A stretch of 21,994 bases of DNA from Apostichopus californicus (lineage: Eukaryota; Echinodermata; Holothuroidea; Aspidochirotida; Stichopodidae): assembly GCA_020650975.1 (NCBI GenBank), contig JAIPMN010002490.1, positions 1 to 21,994 of the forward strand, in the 5' to 3' direction. Below are positions 1 to 12,031 of this stretch, one piece after another (positions within the stretch are counted from its first letter, which is position 1; each line of letters opens with the position of its first letter). The notes below the pieces were generated by a model. That model ran no database searches, was not told where the DNA came from, and saw only the letters and a program-made list of their open reading frames with translations. The position numbers and the translations under genes are program-made.

Positions 1-540
1 TATATATTAATCATCTTCTTAGTTAGTTATTAGCATAAACGCAATTCTTTTAAACATTATAAAAAGTATACTACGGTAAAGGTTATTACTTTGTTCAATA
101 TTAGATGGTGGTTTTGTATGACGTGAAAATATAGTTGATGTCCTATTGTTTAAATCACTCTCCCTGTTAAAACAAACCAAGCGAGATTTTTCTCAGACAT
201 TATGCCTTAAGAAGTATGATAAAGAACAAAAGTTTAATGCCGTATATATGACGTAATACTTGTATGCTGTGCCCACGGTATTTATTTTCGAGATCGGAAG
301 ACCGGCTCTAAAATTTGTGATGCAAAATCCTCTCTTCAAGTGATAACAATTCACTTTTAAGTCGACTACCAAGATATATACTTTGACGACAAAATTGACA
401 TTGATCGTGTAAGCCTAACACTGTTTATGAAGCGTATACGCATCGGGAGACCGAATTGCACGAGATTTTCGCCTTATGATATATTGGCTTTTTTAGATTC
501 GGCATATCAAAAATTGAATCTCTTCATGAAATGAAGCTGA
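1..540. other. No recognisable gene
   Basis: AT-rich sequence with stops in all frames. I see no coding segment, RNA gene or clear repeat before the SINE that starts near 541. Confidence 0.6.
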
Positions 541-786
541 TGTGCAGGGGGAAGAAAAAATCGGGAGGTTCCGGGTTCGATACCCGGCCGGGGCATAGTT
601 AGGTGGGTTTTTCATCCAAGAGCAATCCGCGGTTTTACCATTTGATATGACTTTCTAAATTGAAAAGATTCCAAATTTAAGTTAAACTGTTGAATTGGAA
701 GCCACGCGACGTGTAAGTTGTAAACCATAACTCGTTGCAGGTTTCACCCACATCTGTGGTCGCCTTAGCGTCGTAAAAATAACTGC

Positions 787-823
<37 letters not shown>

Positions 824-825
824 AT
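541..825 (+). mobile_element. tRNA-derived SINE, 5'-truncated, with TTA tail
   Basis: Positions 571-587 form a perfect tRNA T-arm: stem CCGGG/CCCGG with the 7-nt loop TTCGATA, which is also a Pol III B box. CCGGGGCA follows, like the 3' side of an acceptor stem. No D-arm, anticodon arm or matching 5' acceptor strand is present upstream, so the tRNA-like head is cut short. A ~200-bp unrelated body follows and ends in a (TTA)n run. Head, body and simple-repeat tail is the usual layout of tRNA-derived SINEs. I did not find clear target-site duplications. The outer limits are approximate. Confidence 0.7.
787..822. repeat. (TTA)n microsatellite
   Basis: About twelve uninterrupted TTA units, best read as the 3' tail of the SINE just upstream. 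Confidence 0.95.
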
Positions 826-2313
826 ATCTTAATTAACAGGCACTTGTTATAACATGTAATATACATTTCTTCTTTAAGAAGATTGCAACAAAAGATTAGT
901 CTTACTTGAAATCGCTCTCCTTTTTGCATTAAATTGTAAAGGGGTTTTGTTTGACTTAGTATCTTTATTCCTTAATGTAATTAAGGTATGAAGCATTATA
1001 CTTCATTGACTATTTGGAAAAGATGTCCCTTAAAATTGTTGCCCACCTTACTGCTCTTGCGGCACTGAACTTATATTTGATGTGCTAATGTGTGAAAGGA
1101 AGAATACCCGTAAGGCCGTAACATTCGCATGTCGTTGTAGTAGTGGGTGTTATAAGGGGCCCGAGAGGATGAGGGCAAATGAAAAGTGTACGAGGGTATG
1201 TATTTGCGCTTGAGTGCATGTGTTTTATGTTAACAAAAAAAAGTGTTAAGCCTCCTTAATCATGGCCGCATGGACTTTAATGATTATATCTCTTAGGATC
1301 AAAATTCCAGAAATATAGGACCATTAAAGTCTCAATACGTGTTTGCTGATGAATTTTGGAAAACAAACTTCCGAAGCAGATTCAATGTTTCTTGTTCTAA
1401 ATGCACTCTGACCAGGTGGGTTTAATGGAGAAAAGCTGTCACAATCGAAGGAAAGAAATTTATTTTCTGTTTACCGTAAAATCACTGCGACCGCTCATAT
1501 CAGAATGTTCATTACACAAATGTTATATACTCTTATCGTATCCTTTTGTTACTCAATTCCACGGAGGAAACGTTTGAAAACACCTCTTTATTCATTGCAA
1601 TGAAAGGAAATACCACAATTTCGCAAGCTACATTGGTAAGACCAAAAGAAACATACTATTCAAGAAGAAGGGACAGGCTAGCCACGAAAGTGAAAGTAGT
1701 CCTAGGCCTGACGGTCGTAAATAAAACAGAGGGATTTGATTGACGCATGATCTGTTGGGCGGGGCTTGCAATTTTGATTGCAGTTTGTAGAATTTACGGA
1801 CTCGTTAATAAATCTGGCGAATTTGATTCAGCTTGACATTTTTAACGACAGATAACTCAATAAAATAATGAATATTGATATGAAAATTGCATAGAACGGT
1901 GTCACTTTCACTGAGCTTTTAGTGCAGTAAGCTGGAAAGGTCAAAGTTAAAATTTGGCAAACACGTACCGAGACTGTAATGGCAAAAGTTTTTTCTTGAC
2001 CATCACGAGGGTGTCTAAGTAAACGAAACTATCATACCCACGTGGTAAATAAGACACAAATATATATATAATGTATATATAATTGGAAGTATCTTCATAT
2101 ATTTAAACACATGCATCAAAATCTGTGATAGGACGCACACCATTTAAATTCAGTACCAGCAAAGCCCATAGAATGAATTCTGTTTGATACAATACGATGA
2201 TCAACTGAATGAAATATATTTAATCTTAATTTAAAAATTTACTCGAGACTATACCACAGATGTCTATCCATCGTTCTCAAGAAAGTCAATATGATCTTGT
2301 GTATCAACAGAAG
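826..2313. other. No recognisable gene
   Basis: No coding exon or RNA gene seen. A short imperfect (TA)n run lies near 2060-2082. A 65-codon open stretch at 1546-1743 opens with TTG, and its peptide resembles no family I know. Confidence 0.55.
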
Positions 2314-2352
2314 CCCCCCCCCCCCGCCCCACCCACCCACCCACACACACGC
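2314..2352. repeat. C-tract and CCCA/CA simple repeat
   Basis: A run of 12 C, then G and four C, then (ACCC)n grading into (AC)n. Such tracts mutate by slippage and often sequence poorly. Confidence 0.95.
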
Positions 2353-4326
2353 ACATAATAATAAATTAAGTATATAAAAGGAAAGTAAAAAAAAACAAAA
2401 TCCCTCGAGGAAAAAATTATCTTCACGTTTCGAACTTCCTTATTGACATTTTCAATCTTCGATATGGCGTTAAAGAGATTCCTGTGCTGGTTGCAATGTA
2501 AAACAGTATGGCTTGAATGATGCCTTTTGGGTTACTTTTTAATATCAGAAGAAAAGAGGAATTGATTAAAATTGTGTTATCTGACCAAGGAAATAGCGAA
2601 AGGCCGCTAAAATCTAGACTATATGAGGTGTTTGAAACCTAGCAGCTAATATTCAAAAGGCTAGTTGAGTTATACAAAGACTTTAAGAAATATACGGTAT
2701 TAGTCGATCATATATATAATGATGAATTAAACGCGCACGAAGAGTCAGATCTATTTTCTGGAACTTTTTTAAATGTGCTTTTGAAAACCCTTTATTATTT
2801 GAAATGTAGGCCAATGGGAAAATCTTATCGGTGAAAAGCACGTCACAAAAATAACTCTGTACTATATACTCTTTAATGACCTAATAGGGTGGGTGTATAC
2901 AGGCGGAAGAAACACGTCAGAAATAGAATATTATAGAATGTCATGCATGTTATACGAAGTACGTTAAACTAGAAGGACACGCTTTAAGAAAAGGGGAAAA
3001 AAAGGTTCATCTGCAGAACTAAGGTTATGAGGTCAAATCGAATGAATAGCCTATGGACTGTTTATAGGACAACCATAAAGATAGAATGAAAACCCGTCAA
3101 TCTAACCGTGGACAATCTTGTACAAATATTGGCGAGCAGGTGCTTTCGTGCGACGCCGAACTTGAAAGATGTTAGATATAAGCTATATACGGCTAATTGG
3201 TTATATGGATGCCTTGAATGTCATGTGAGTAAGAACCAGAGGCAAGTAAGAAGAAGAAGAAGAAGAAGAATTTAAAGAAGTGGAAAAAGAAGAAAGAAAA
3301 ACCCTCGAAATAAAAATGTTGTTTAAAAAAACAAATCACCTTGACGTGTCAGCTTTGTCGTTATATATAGAAAGTAAGAACGTCGCAACATTAAAAGAAA
3401 AAAAAGGTCGATTTCGGAAATTCGGTTTCGACGAATAATTCAATGTATGGAACAAGGAACACGGAAAATAAGTATATAAGGGACGTATATCTTTTCAGAG
3501 GAGATTAATGGAATTACGAGAATTGTCAATGGTGTGTTTATCTGTATATACGCCTACGTATAAATATAACTCACTACAACATTTATGATATGATCAACTC
3601 TGCATGTAATCCAAACACAATGTAAACACAATGTAACCTGCTGGTCAATCACTGAAGTATGGAGTCACTTCTTTACACATATCGGGAAGAAATCATAAGC
3701 AAAAATAAAAATATAAAGTTTCATTCCTTGGGCTACACTATGAATTTTTATTAATTCAGGCAGGATTGATATCTTTGATAATTTTAGACATTGGGTTAAC
3801 CAGCGACATCTCCTCGCTGCGGTGAATTTGTTAACTGCTAGCATTGCCGATATACAAAACAAAATGCCGTTCGGTCTAAAACTGCAATTTGCGTGGGCGC
3901 GCTATGATCAAACCGTGTAATATAACGCACTGCTCTGTCCCCCTCAGCCTATAGGGGCCCATATGGTTATAAACACCAATGTTGTTCCTTATGAGAAAGA
4001 ATGTTTTGCACAACTTGTAAACATTGAAAACACAATGTCTTACTATGTCTCCGCCGTCCTGGTGTTGTTAAATAACATACTGTTTTCGGCACCACGATAA
4101 TATACTTTCTTATTTCTTTTTCACGGGAAGGAATTCAAGTCTATAGACAAGAGGCCCTGTGATGAGAGGAGAAAACATTAACGGGATCCCTGAAAAATGT
4201 GGAACTTTAAAGTAACATGGGCTCTCGCTATCGACTCATTTAGTAGCCTGCCACAAGAAAAGCATTGTTTGATGATTCCGAAGTTAGTACCAAGAATGCA
4301 GGCGCGAGCCAGCCAACTTGGTGTGA
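2353..4326. other. No recognisable gene
   Basis: No supported gene or RNA. A GAA microsatellite lies at 3249-3270. Short open stretches at 3665-3862 and 4178-4382 are low complexity or overlap one another on opposite strands, and they look like chance ORFs. Confidence 0.55.
3249..3270. repeat. (GAA)n microsatellite
   Basis: About seven perfect GAA/AGA units, followed by more purine-rich sequence to about 3300. Confidence 0.95.
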
Positions 4327-4339
4327 GGGGGGGGGGGGG
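4327..4339. repeat. G13 homopolymer
   Basis: Thirteen consecutive G on the + strand, followed by TAGGGTGG and then GGGAGGGG, so G-rich for about 40 bp in otherwise AT-rich DNA. It may form a G-quadruplex. The true length may be unreliable. Confidence 0.95.
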
Positions 4340-6518
4340 TAGGGTGGTTGCTAGGTGGGAGGGGTTCATTGGGGAAAGCTAAGTATTTGTCTCTATGTGA
4401 ACTCAGATTCAGAGGTTATTAAGTTGGCTGATCGCTTGTATTAAAATGGCCTCTCATGGCACCATATGTATAGACTTATTAACCTTCAGTTGGGCTGCAT
4501 GAGAAATACACAAAGTTTAACTTCCTGCACCCGAAGAAAATAACCAATTACTAACTAGAGTCAGATGCAAAAGCTGACCAATTTATAGAAACTTTTATTG
4601 ACAAATCCAAAGAAACTTTGAAAAGCTTAATATTCGCTTCATTACGATCTAACTGTTTATCGTTATAGCTTTTCCCAAACGTAGTACTAATAACTATAAC
4701 TTCACAAATTAATACACGAAGACATAAGCCAAAGATGAGTTTCCAAAGTTTGGCTTATTAAAACTGACGAAAGGCCTTTGTTTGATACCGGGCCTTTGGG
4801 AAAGCTGCTATGAATAGTATGTTTGGAATATTATAATGATGTCGCAACTGTGGTGCTTGGACAAAGTTGCTTTTGCGTGTGAGCGTGAAGGAGACATGCC
4901 TGCCATTTCTTATGGTGCTTGCTGAAGATTCATATTCAGGTGCGCAGTAGAAAGATAAAAACAATGTGAGCTGCTTGACCACTAAGCAGCACTCATGGAG
5001 GCGTGGTCAGGGTTGAATAAGTAGGGTATCTAAGACTCCCCTTCCATGTGAATGAGTATAGTTTGCCCAATCCGTTATGTAAGATTAATATAATCAACTA
5101 AATAGGCTATACATTTACAGTTGGTTATGTCCAGCTTTCTTAAGTAGCGTTCCAAGGGTAAATGCCTTATAATGGTGCTGTACATGTTGCATATAAGTAT
5201 AAACATAAATTTGAACTCAAGTTGAAGGTATAATTTAAAGATCATATTATACACTGAAAGATGCCTTATCCCAGCCCCATCTCAGTTATCCAACATCCCT
5301 TCTACTTCCTGTTCCTACTTAGCACCTCCCGGCACCGTCCAAACTACACGCCTTGCCAATATCCCCCTTCCCGATTACCGTCCCTCCCGGTCCCCATCCC
5401 CCTCCCGATCTCACCTCTTGCTCTGCTGAAACCCCTTCCCCGTTAAACACTTGCTCCACGCGATCTATTTACAAAAGATATACCACAAAAAGCTTAAAGA
5501 GGCCGCACAAGCATAAACTAGAAAGCACATGATGAACGCGACTCAGGCTACACCGCCTAGCTGGGACTTTCGGCGTCATCACATTTATATGCATCAATTT
5601 AAGGAGAAGGTGATCACATCTTGCGAATCGAATATATCACGATGGTCATTAATTCTATTCTGTTCCAATTTTGGGGTCTTTTGTTAATTCTCTTACCGCC
5701 CGTTTCATCCGCGGGTACTATACCCCTTTGCTCACACGACTGACTACACCAGTTGAATGTAAGCACGACTCCTTATGAACACATATGAGACTATACCTGT
5801 AAGCAAATAGATCATTCCGAAATTGCCCAAAGGTTGAAGATATGGTTTGTTAGGTTGTGCAACTTTGTGGCTATTTAGTGCGTAGCAATTCTGTGTCCCT
5901 GTATACGGTCCCTTTAACCTACCCGTAAGAAATTTCCCACAGATATAGCGACTTTGCCCTTAGGCTTACGGCATGCATCGATGAATTGAGACGATCTTAA
6001 CAATTGTCTTTAACCCTGGTGCTCCATGCTTTAACGAACTAAACTAAATTATATGGTACTCGCTTGGTACGTGTTTGGTAATAAAGAAATACATCAAGCT
6101 TTTTGTATGGAAGAAACGAGTCGGCATGTTTATGCGATGTAGTGAAACGCAACACGCTGCTATACCTATATGACTGCTGCCAAAGAAAAAATAATCCCAC
6201 GAGCCACATTTTAAACGCAACTTGAATAAAATATGCCTGCCAGATGATTCAATTATTTAAAAACAATTAGTAATGTTCTCAGCCGTTTGACTGTTCCTTT
6301 TGATCGCATCGTGTTACTGCGCTAAAATAAGCTATGGACCTAATCACATTGTCGCAGTCCCGATGTTAGAGAAATGCAGCTCATTGTTTATGGTATCTGT
6401 TCTGCGATAAACATTTGCGACCATTTCATGATCACATCATCCCTGATACCTCCTTGTATATATTATTATTAGGTTGCCTGTCCTTTCAGGCTTGAACTTA
6501 CTAACTGGAATACATTTA
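4340..6518. other. No recognisable gene
   Basis: No exon, RNA gene or repeat family recognised, apart from the pyrimidine-rich tract described separately. A 74-codon stretch on the - strand (4758-4982) resembles no domain I know. Confidence 0.5.
5265..5450. repeat. Pyrimidine-rich (C/T) tract
   Basis: About 185 bp made largely of C and T on the + strand, with repeated CCC, TCCC and CCCTTCCC words. The open frame through it reads as a Pro/Leu/Ser-rich peptide, as expected from composition alone. Confidence 0.7.
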
Positions 6519-6577
6519 TGTGTAAAAGTAAGTTGGCCTGACGTTTCGATCCTAGCAGGATCTTCTTCGGGGGCTAA
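6519..6577 (-). repeat. Hammerhead-like short repeat, copy 1
   Basis: A 59-bp element found again at 20497-20555 with about four differences. Read on the - strand it contains, in order: AGCCC, CCGAAGA, a 6-bp hairpin (GATCCT, loop GCT, AGGATC), then GAAAC, GTC and AGGCC. This follows the layout of a hammerhead ribozyme without a looped stem III: stem I strand, CUGANGA box, stem II, GAAA, cleavage triplet GUC, stem I return strand. Here the box differs from CUGAAGA at one base (U to C), and stem I keeps three pairs (GCC/GGC). One extra A sits between the box and stem II. Small hammerhead variants that work as dimers are known from Penelope-like retrotransposons. The resemblance is my reading; activity is doubtful. 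Confidence 0.5.
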
Positions 6578-8097
6578 AAAAAAATATATAAAAAAATAAT
6601 AAATGAAAAAAAAGAAAAAAAATACATTTATACGTATATAAATACATTCATACAAAAAAAAACCCAAAAAAACTAACACACCAGAGCGAATGACCACAAT
6701 ATTACACTAAAAAATCAAACTTGGAGAGAGTTTCCTTTTTAAATGTTGACCACTGCTGACCATTTATTTGTCGACATGATTATTCTTAATTTGATCATTG
6801 GCAAATTAAATTGTCCGTATCTGCCCGGAGAACTTGCCTCTGACGTAACCAACAAAATCCAACCACGTGATCAAGGAACTACCCGACTATTTATTGGATA
6901 TGACGGGTTGTATTAATTCAGGCTTTTAGACTGTCACATCATGGAGGCTGATAAATATCAACCTTGCTTCATCAATCAATAGGAGCCTAAGAACAGGGTT
7001 CATTTGTTTAAAGAAAAAAGGAAACTTAACATAAAATAAAAAAATAACCACAGTTTATTATTACATGATAAGGTCTCTCTAGGAGTGACCTAAATTGATA
7101 TAGGAGAGACGTATGATTAGGTCTCTCTAGGAGAATGAGAATTGCTATACTGATGCATGACGGCTGATATTGATCAGCACAATTTGAAGTGGATTTAAAA
7201 AAAAATATTAATGCTTCAGTTTTCGAGTATAGAAGTAAAGAAAAAAGGCATCAAATCAATCAAGTTAATATCACAGTGTTAATTAAAATCGGTACTGGAG
7301 ACCCATAACAACCTTTCAAAGTAATTGTTGGATACATGATAGTAGAAAATAGAGAGAATAAAACCATCGATAAAAACATTGATAAAGCTTACTTAGCAGT
7401 GAGAGCTCCTCTTGAGAAAGTTTTGAGAAAGTGTTTAGAAATTTATTTCTCTAATAATTGGTGCATAGAAACATAAAATTTACAAAATATGTATTCGTTG
7501 TATTTGTTACATAGCTTAATTAAAACAAGTCATATAAGTCTTTATACGATCACTACAGTTGTATTCGTTGTGAATGTTTCTGGTTTGGGTTACAAAACTA
7601 AATAACAACTAAAACATACCCCAGTAAATACTTATTGCACATCGTATAACTGAATGACTTTTCAAAGTAATGGAGAAGGCATTAGGCTTGGCATTCCTTC
7701 CTGCCAAAGAAAAAATATTTGACCAAAAAAAAAAAGGGAAAGAAAATGGAAACCATTAAATATTGCTAAAAGGTATTCTTAACATAACAGCTCTTAAAAA
7801 TACTGATAAATTACTGACAACGTGCTCAGAACACTTGCCATTAAACTGAACCATTTTAACAACCTTCTGATAACATGAGAGGTACTTTACATACATAGTA
7901 AATTAGTTATTGGTAAAAGCATCTCAAAATGGGTTGAAATAAGTACTCGGTCTGTCACGTTTAGACAGTCGCGAAATGTTATTGATGTAATCACACCGGA
8001 TAATATGGTAATGCACTTACTGGGTATATACTAGTGCTTGGAAAAATTATGGAAAAATAAGGCATTGACAGTAATGCATACAAGTGTGAGGGACAAA
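6578..8097. other. No recognisable gene
   Basis: Starts with an A-rich stretch (to ~6670) next to the hammerhead-like repeat. The rest is AT-rich and has no exon or RNA gene that I can support. Confidence 0.55.
7071..7133. repeat. Direct repeat with an inverted copy between
   Basis: The 15-mer AGGTCTCTCTAGGAG occurs at 7071-7085 and again at 7119-7133. Between them TAGGAGAGAC (7101-7110) is a near inverse copy. The role is unknown. Confidence 0.8.
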
Positions 8098-8140
8098 GAG
8101 GGAGGGGGGGGGGGAGGAAGGGAGGAGGAAGGAAAAGCCC
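8098..8140. repeat. Purine-rich tract with G11
   Basis: Eleven G (8104-8114) inside a ~40-bp all-purine stretch of GGGAGG and GGAA words. The opposite strand reads as a Pro/Leu-rich chance ORF. Confidence 0.9.
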
Positions 8141-8236
8141 AAAGAGTAGCTCTGGCTTTAGTATTATATATGAAGTCACATATAAACCATAATGTGTAAT
8201 GTGTATGCGGGTATTTTGTTATACTAAGCTATAACT

Positions 8237-8317
8237 ATCACGTGATGGGCTGGGTAGCATGAATACAAATGTTACCTAAAAATCTGTACTGAAGGTAATG
8301 TTTTCATCACGTGATTA
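8237..8317. repeat. Paired ATCACGTGAT palindromes
   Basis: The 10-bp palindrome ATCACGTGAT (E-box core CACGTG) occurs at 8237-8246 and 8308-8317. Between them GTTACC and GGTAAT face one another as short inverted arms. It may be a decayed inverted-repeat element or coincidence. Confidence 0.5.
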
Positions 8318-9189
8318 CTTGGAGCCCCGGATTTTTATTCCATCTGTTGCAATACATGAAAAGAAAAAAAATCAAAGCGTACTTTCATAGGTAACCAGGG
8401 GACCACAAAAACGCCACATGAGTATATTGACTTAAAAATATTGAAGAAAATGGCACAGGGTAGTCCCTGGCGAAATTTACGGGAGATTATCCCCACTGGC
8501 AAACTGTTCCTCTCACTTTATGCATTGTTACAATAAGTATAGTGTTCAATTCTTACAGACTGATCTTAATATACTCTTGAATCATCAGTTATTTCCCTTC
8601 AACGTATTGGCGAATGCTATAACTCTTTAACTTGTAATGGCATAATTTGCTAAAAATATTAATCATATTATTATTTATATACTAAGCAACACACACACTT
8701 CATAAAAAAAGAAAAGAAAATGGAAGACAATCTAATTTGATCAATCATGCGTACATCAAGATTAAACTTCACTTGAGTTTTATTTACACAACGCTCGTTT
8801 GAAAAGGCTTGATGACATCATAATGTACGTCCTATAATCCTTGATCACTCAGCTCTCTATTTATGTCCTATGTTAAGATATATTAAAAATAGAATCTAGG
8901 TAACTGTGCCAATACTGCATTTAATTCTTGAACGTGTTTTCAGATCTAGTTTGCGTCCATGACATCTTTGCAGTCATCAAGTGGAACAAGGTTAGAGAAC
9001 CACATATGATCTGACTGTGATTAACGGAAGGATGGAAAGATTATATCACAAGAAAGAACACTTCTAAAGCAGTTTCTTAACTTAGTTTTGATGGAATTCT
9101 TTAGGTTTTTCAATACAAAGTCCTACAAGATGTCAGTTTAGTACATTGAGTGGTATGGGTTTTATTCACGTGTTTGAAGAAGTAAAATT
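8318..9189. other. No recognisable gene
   Basis: AT-rich sequence. I found no coding segment, RNA or named repeat in it. Confidence 0.55.
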
Positions 9190-9365
9190 TTTTTTATCAT
9201 TATTATTATTATTATGATTATTAATATCATTAATATTGTTGTTATTATTATTATTCGTTTGCTGTATGATGAATACTACTATTCATGTATGACGAGATGT
9301 TGGGAATCGAATCGCATTCTTTCATTGCAATACCATCAATCACCATTTGGTAGATGGCGTCTTAA
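9190..9365 (-). mobile_element. Probable tRNA-derived SINE with AAT tail
   Basis: Read on the - strand, 9298-9360 resembles a decayed tRNA head, with GATTCGATTCCCA (near 9300-9315) as a B-box-like sequence. After a short body it runs into an imperfect (AAT)n tract at about 9195-9256. This is the same head, body and triplet-tail order as the element at 541-825. The A box is poor, no stem is fully kept, and target-site duplications are not evident, so the call rests on layout. Confidence 0.4.
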
Positions 9366-9662
9366 TTGAATCAATTGCATTCTCAGTTTGATACTCTATA
9401 TACGTTTGGTAAATTTTTGGACCGCAGGCAAAAAGCTGACTTCAAGCTTTTAGCAGCAAAGTTCTTTATAGAAACAGACCAGAGATTGTATGCTGCAGTT
9501 TCTTAAGATGCCAGTGAAAGATTGGCAATGCAGCCAGTAGCTAGTAGATTTCTAAAGTTAATTAAAAATATGATAATGAGATAAAAGAGAGATTGCCGTG
9601 ATTTCTCAGTACTTTTGTTCTTATTATTTTAGTAGCAGATTTACAATACGAGTATAACCGTA
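9366..9662. other. No recognisable gene
   Basis: No feature seen apart from scattered GAGTA words near the end that lead into the minisatellite. Confidence 0.5.
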
Positions 9663-9780
9663 TGAGTACGAGTACACATTATTCCTTAGTATGAGGACGA
9701 GTACTAGTAAGAGCTTCTAAGCGTGAGGACGAGTACTAGTCAGAGCTTCTAAGTGTGAGAACGAGTACGTATCCATGCAC
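9663..9780. repeat. ~32-bp minisatellite, about four units
   Basis: Units begin at about 9663, 9692, 9724 and 9756, with spacings of 29, 32 and 32. The shared core is TGAGGACGAGTACTAGT, followed by AGAGCTTCTAAG. The two central units are nearly identical, and the outer two have diverged. A lone GATGACGAGTAC near 9871-9882 looks like a stray partial unit. Confidence 0.9.
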
Positions 9781-11968
9781 TAGAAACTTTACTAAAATCT
9801 TGAGTACCAGAATAGTATAAATCCGTCAGGGTGAGAGAGAGAGAGATTACATATCATATTGCTGGCATGTGATGACGAGTACAGACTCACTGCAAGTATA
9901 TATATATGTATTATAAGATGGAGTTGACTCAGAATAATTTATAAGCCTACGTTATTCTAAATATTCACATACTGAGTGACCATGCTAACTGGTAAATTAA
10001 ATATGCATGATTTCACCCAATGACTTCCTATACTCACACAGCAAGAACACTTCTTTATCTGTGTACAGTACTTCTATGTTAAGTTTCACATCACTGTTAT
10101 CTACAGTATGAGCTGTATGAATATGTTTCATACATCAGATAATAGGTTCGGAACTGTTAATACAGCCGTCACTAGTGATTCGTTGAAACATAGTATTAGA
10201 GGATAGTATTGAGTGGTATTAACATTGTAAACCTTGTCCCCACTGGCTGAATCACTTCAATTAGCCTACACATTAGCCAAGTTGAATGTCGATGAGGCAT
10301 TCCGTGAGCGTTTATAACAATATTGGATTAAAGAGTCATGTAGCAACTGTGACATGAGATAAATTGATAACGTAAAGTTATTCAGCAACCTCTCAAACCT
10401 GGAAGCCAGTGTATAGACGACCGTAGACAAGTTAAATGGATAGTACTCAATTACTACGATGGATGGTCCAATAATACTTGGTGGCCTCTCTGGAGTAGGT
10501 TATAAGATCTACCAATAGTATATGATCAATTATAAATTAGACGTAGTTGTAATATATAAAAAAAATCTGACAATCCGACTCACAGAGAATTGATTTTGAT
10601 TCTTGAAATGTATTTAACAAGAGATGACATATTATGTGTAAAGCTGACTAAATGACAAATGTCCTTTATGTTAGAAATTTTCATGCGGTAGAAATGATTA
10701 CTAAGAAATAGTATAGCATTAATGACTATACGTCATTTAAAATATTTGGCAGCACGACATTCAACCGTTTCTATTTAATGTTTACTTTTTCTTTTCTCTC
10801 TGAAATCACTCAAGTAAAAGCTTGAACCCACGTTCGCCCCATAAATATCCCACAGATTGCACAGTGACAGCATTAATGAAAGAGTAAATGTAAAATAGAC
10901 ATTACTGTTTACTATCGCCCGTTCGATCTGCTTAATGGATTGAATTCGCTACTATTGTGCTTAAGGAAAAGCCGCAAATGTTTCGAAGGACAAGTTTACT
11001 TATGTCTAGGGCTTAGATAATGTGATAGATTGCCCTTGTGGGAAGTCGATTAAAGACATCCCTTCCTCAATTTTCTGCTTGCATAGCCGCCGTTAATCTC
11101 AGTAAAGTTTATCAAGGCCTCTTGAATGGATTACCTCTGGACAAGAATATCGTTTAGTTTGCTTTCAAGCATTGTATAGTCAACAGTGCCTGATGAAACT
11201 TAATGAAACGAACCATCAAACTTTCCCCTTTCTTTTTGAAATGCAAATGGTAACGACCGGTAATTAAACTATTTCCAAATACATTTGCGAGGCGGGCAAG
11301 GTCACTGGGTACATCTCTTTGGCGTCATTTCATACGTGAGTTATACCTAGCACAGGTAATTTAAGGAACACGCAAACCGACGGATATAAATTGCTCATTA
11401 CGCGATGCTCAATCAGGTGCCACGATCATGTGCACAAATGACAGAGGGCACAAGTCGTACCCATTTTGGCCTGTTACAGAACATGCCAAAGTTGGATTTT
11501 TGGGAATCCGCGACGTCGCGATTTCGTCCTTGATACCTTGTGTAGGCCTATTTACCAAAGTCTCTCGAAATCGATGTGTGACAGAGAGAAATAAAGCTTC
11601 TTTTTCTAATCTTTTTCTCTGATCCAAGCAAGAAGTCATACCTCTTTTATGGCCTGATGGCCGCTGTTTTTTCTAAATTCAGGTCAATTGAAATCCATTG
11701 GTACTCATTTGCTTTTTGTCCAAGGGGTTGCTAATGTTTATTCAATCGAATACAACGTTTTTTTTTTCATTGATGTACTTCTTGAGAGAGATGGACGTGT
11801 CATTGCCCTAAATATTCATTCATGTAAAGTTGTATTACAATTATGTTCTAAGTAAATACGGAGTAAGTATTTTAATGGATGCATGTAATTTAGAGCATGA
11901 TCTATCTAACCATCTATCTAATTGAAAAAGTAATGAGTTAGAAAATCTAGTGAAAAAAATTATAGCTT
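9781..11968. other. No recognisable gene
   Basis: Contains a short (GA)n at 9833-9846 and (TA)n near 9898-9908. The overlapping open stretches at 11409-11639 lie on opposite strands and resemble no known protein. No exon was identified. Confidence 0.5.
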
Positions 11969-12031
11969 CCAGTGGGTTTTGAACGCGCGCCTACCGCTTT
12001 ATATGCGGACACCCTTCCCAACTATGACAAG
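11969..12031 (-). repeat. Degenerate tRNA-like sequence (tRNA pseudogene or SINE head)
   Basis: On the - strand, in order: TAGTTGGGAAGGGTG resembles an A box and D-arm; CCGC and GCGG enclose a 7-nt ATATAAA loop like an anticodon arm; GCGTTCAAAACCC resembles a B box. The T-stem does not pair and no matched acceptor stem is seen, so this is not a functional tRNA gene. No SINE tail is visible. Confidence 0.45.

Noticed and set aside
1546-1743. 65-codon open stretch with several N-glycosylation-type sequons
   Set aside because: I considered it as a receptor N-terminal exon, but it opens with TTG, has no TM1, ends in a stop and resembles no family.
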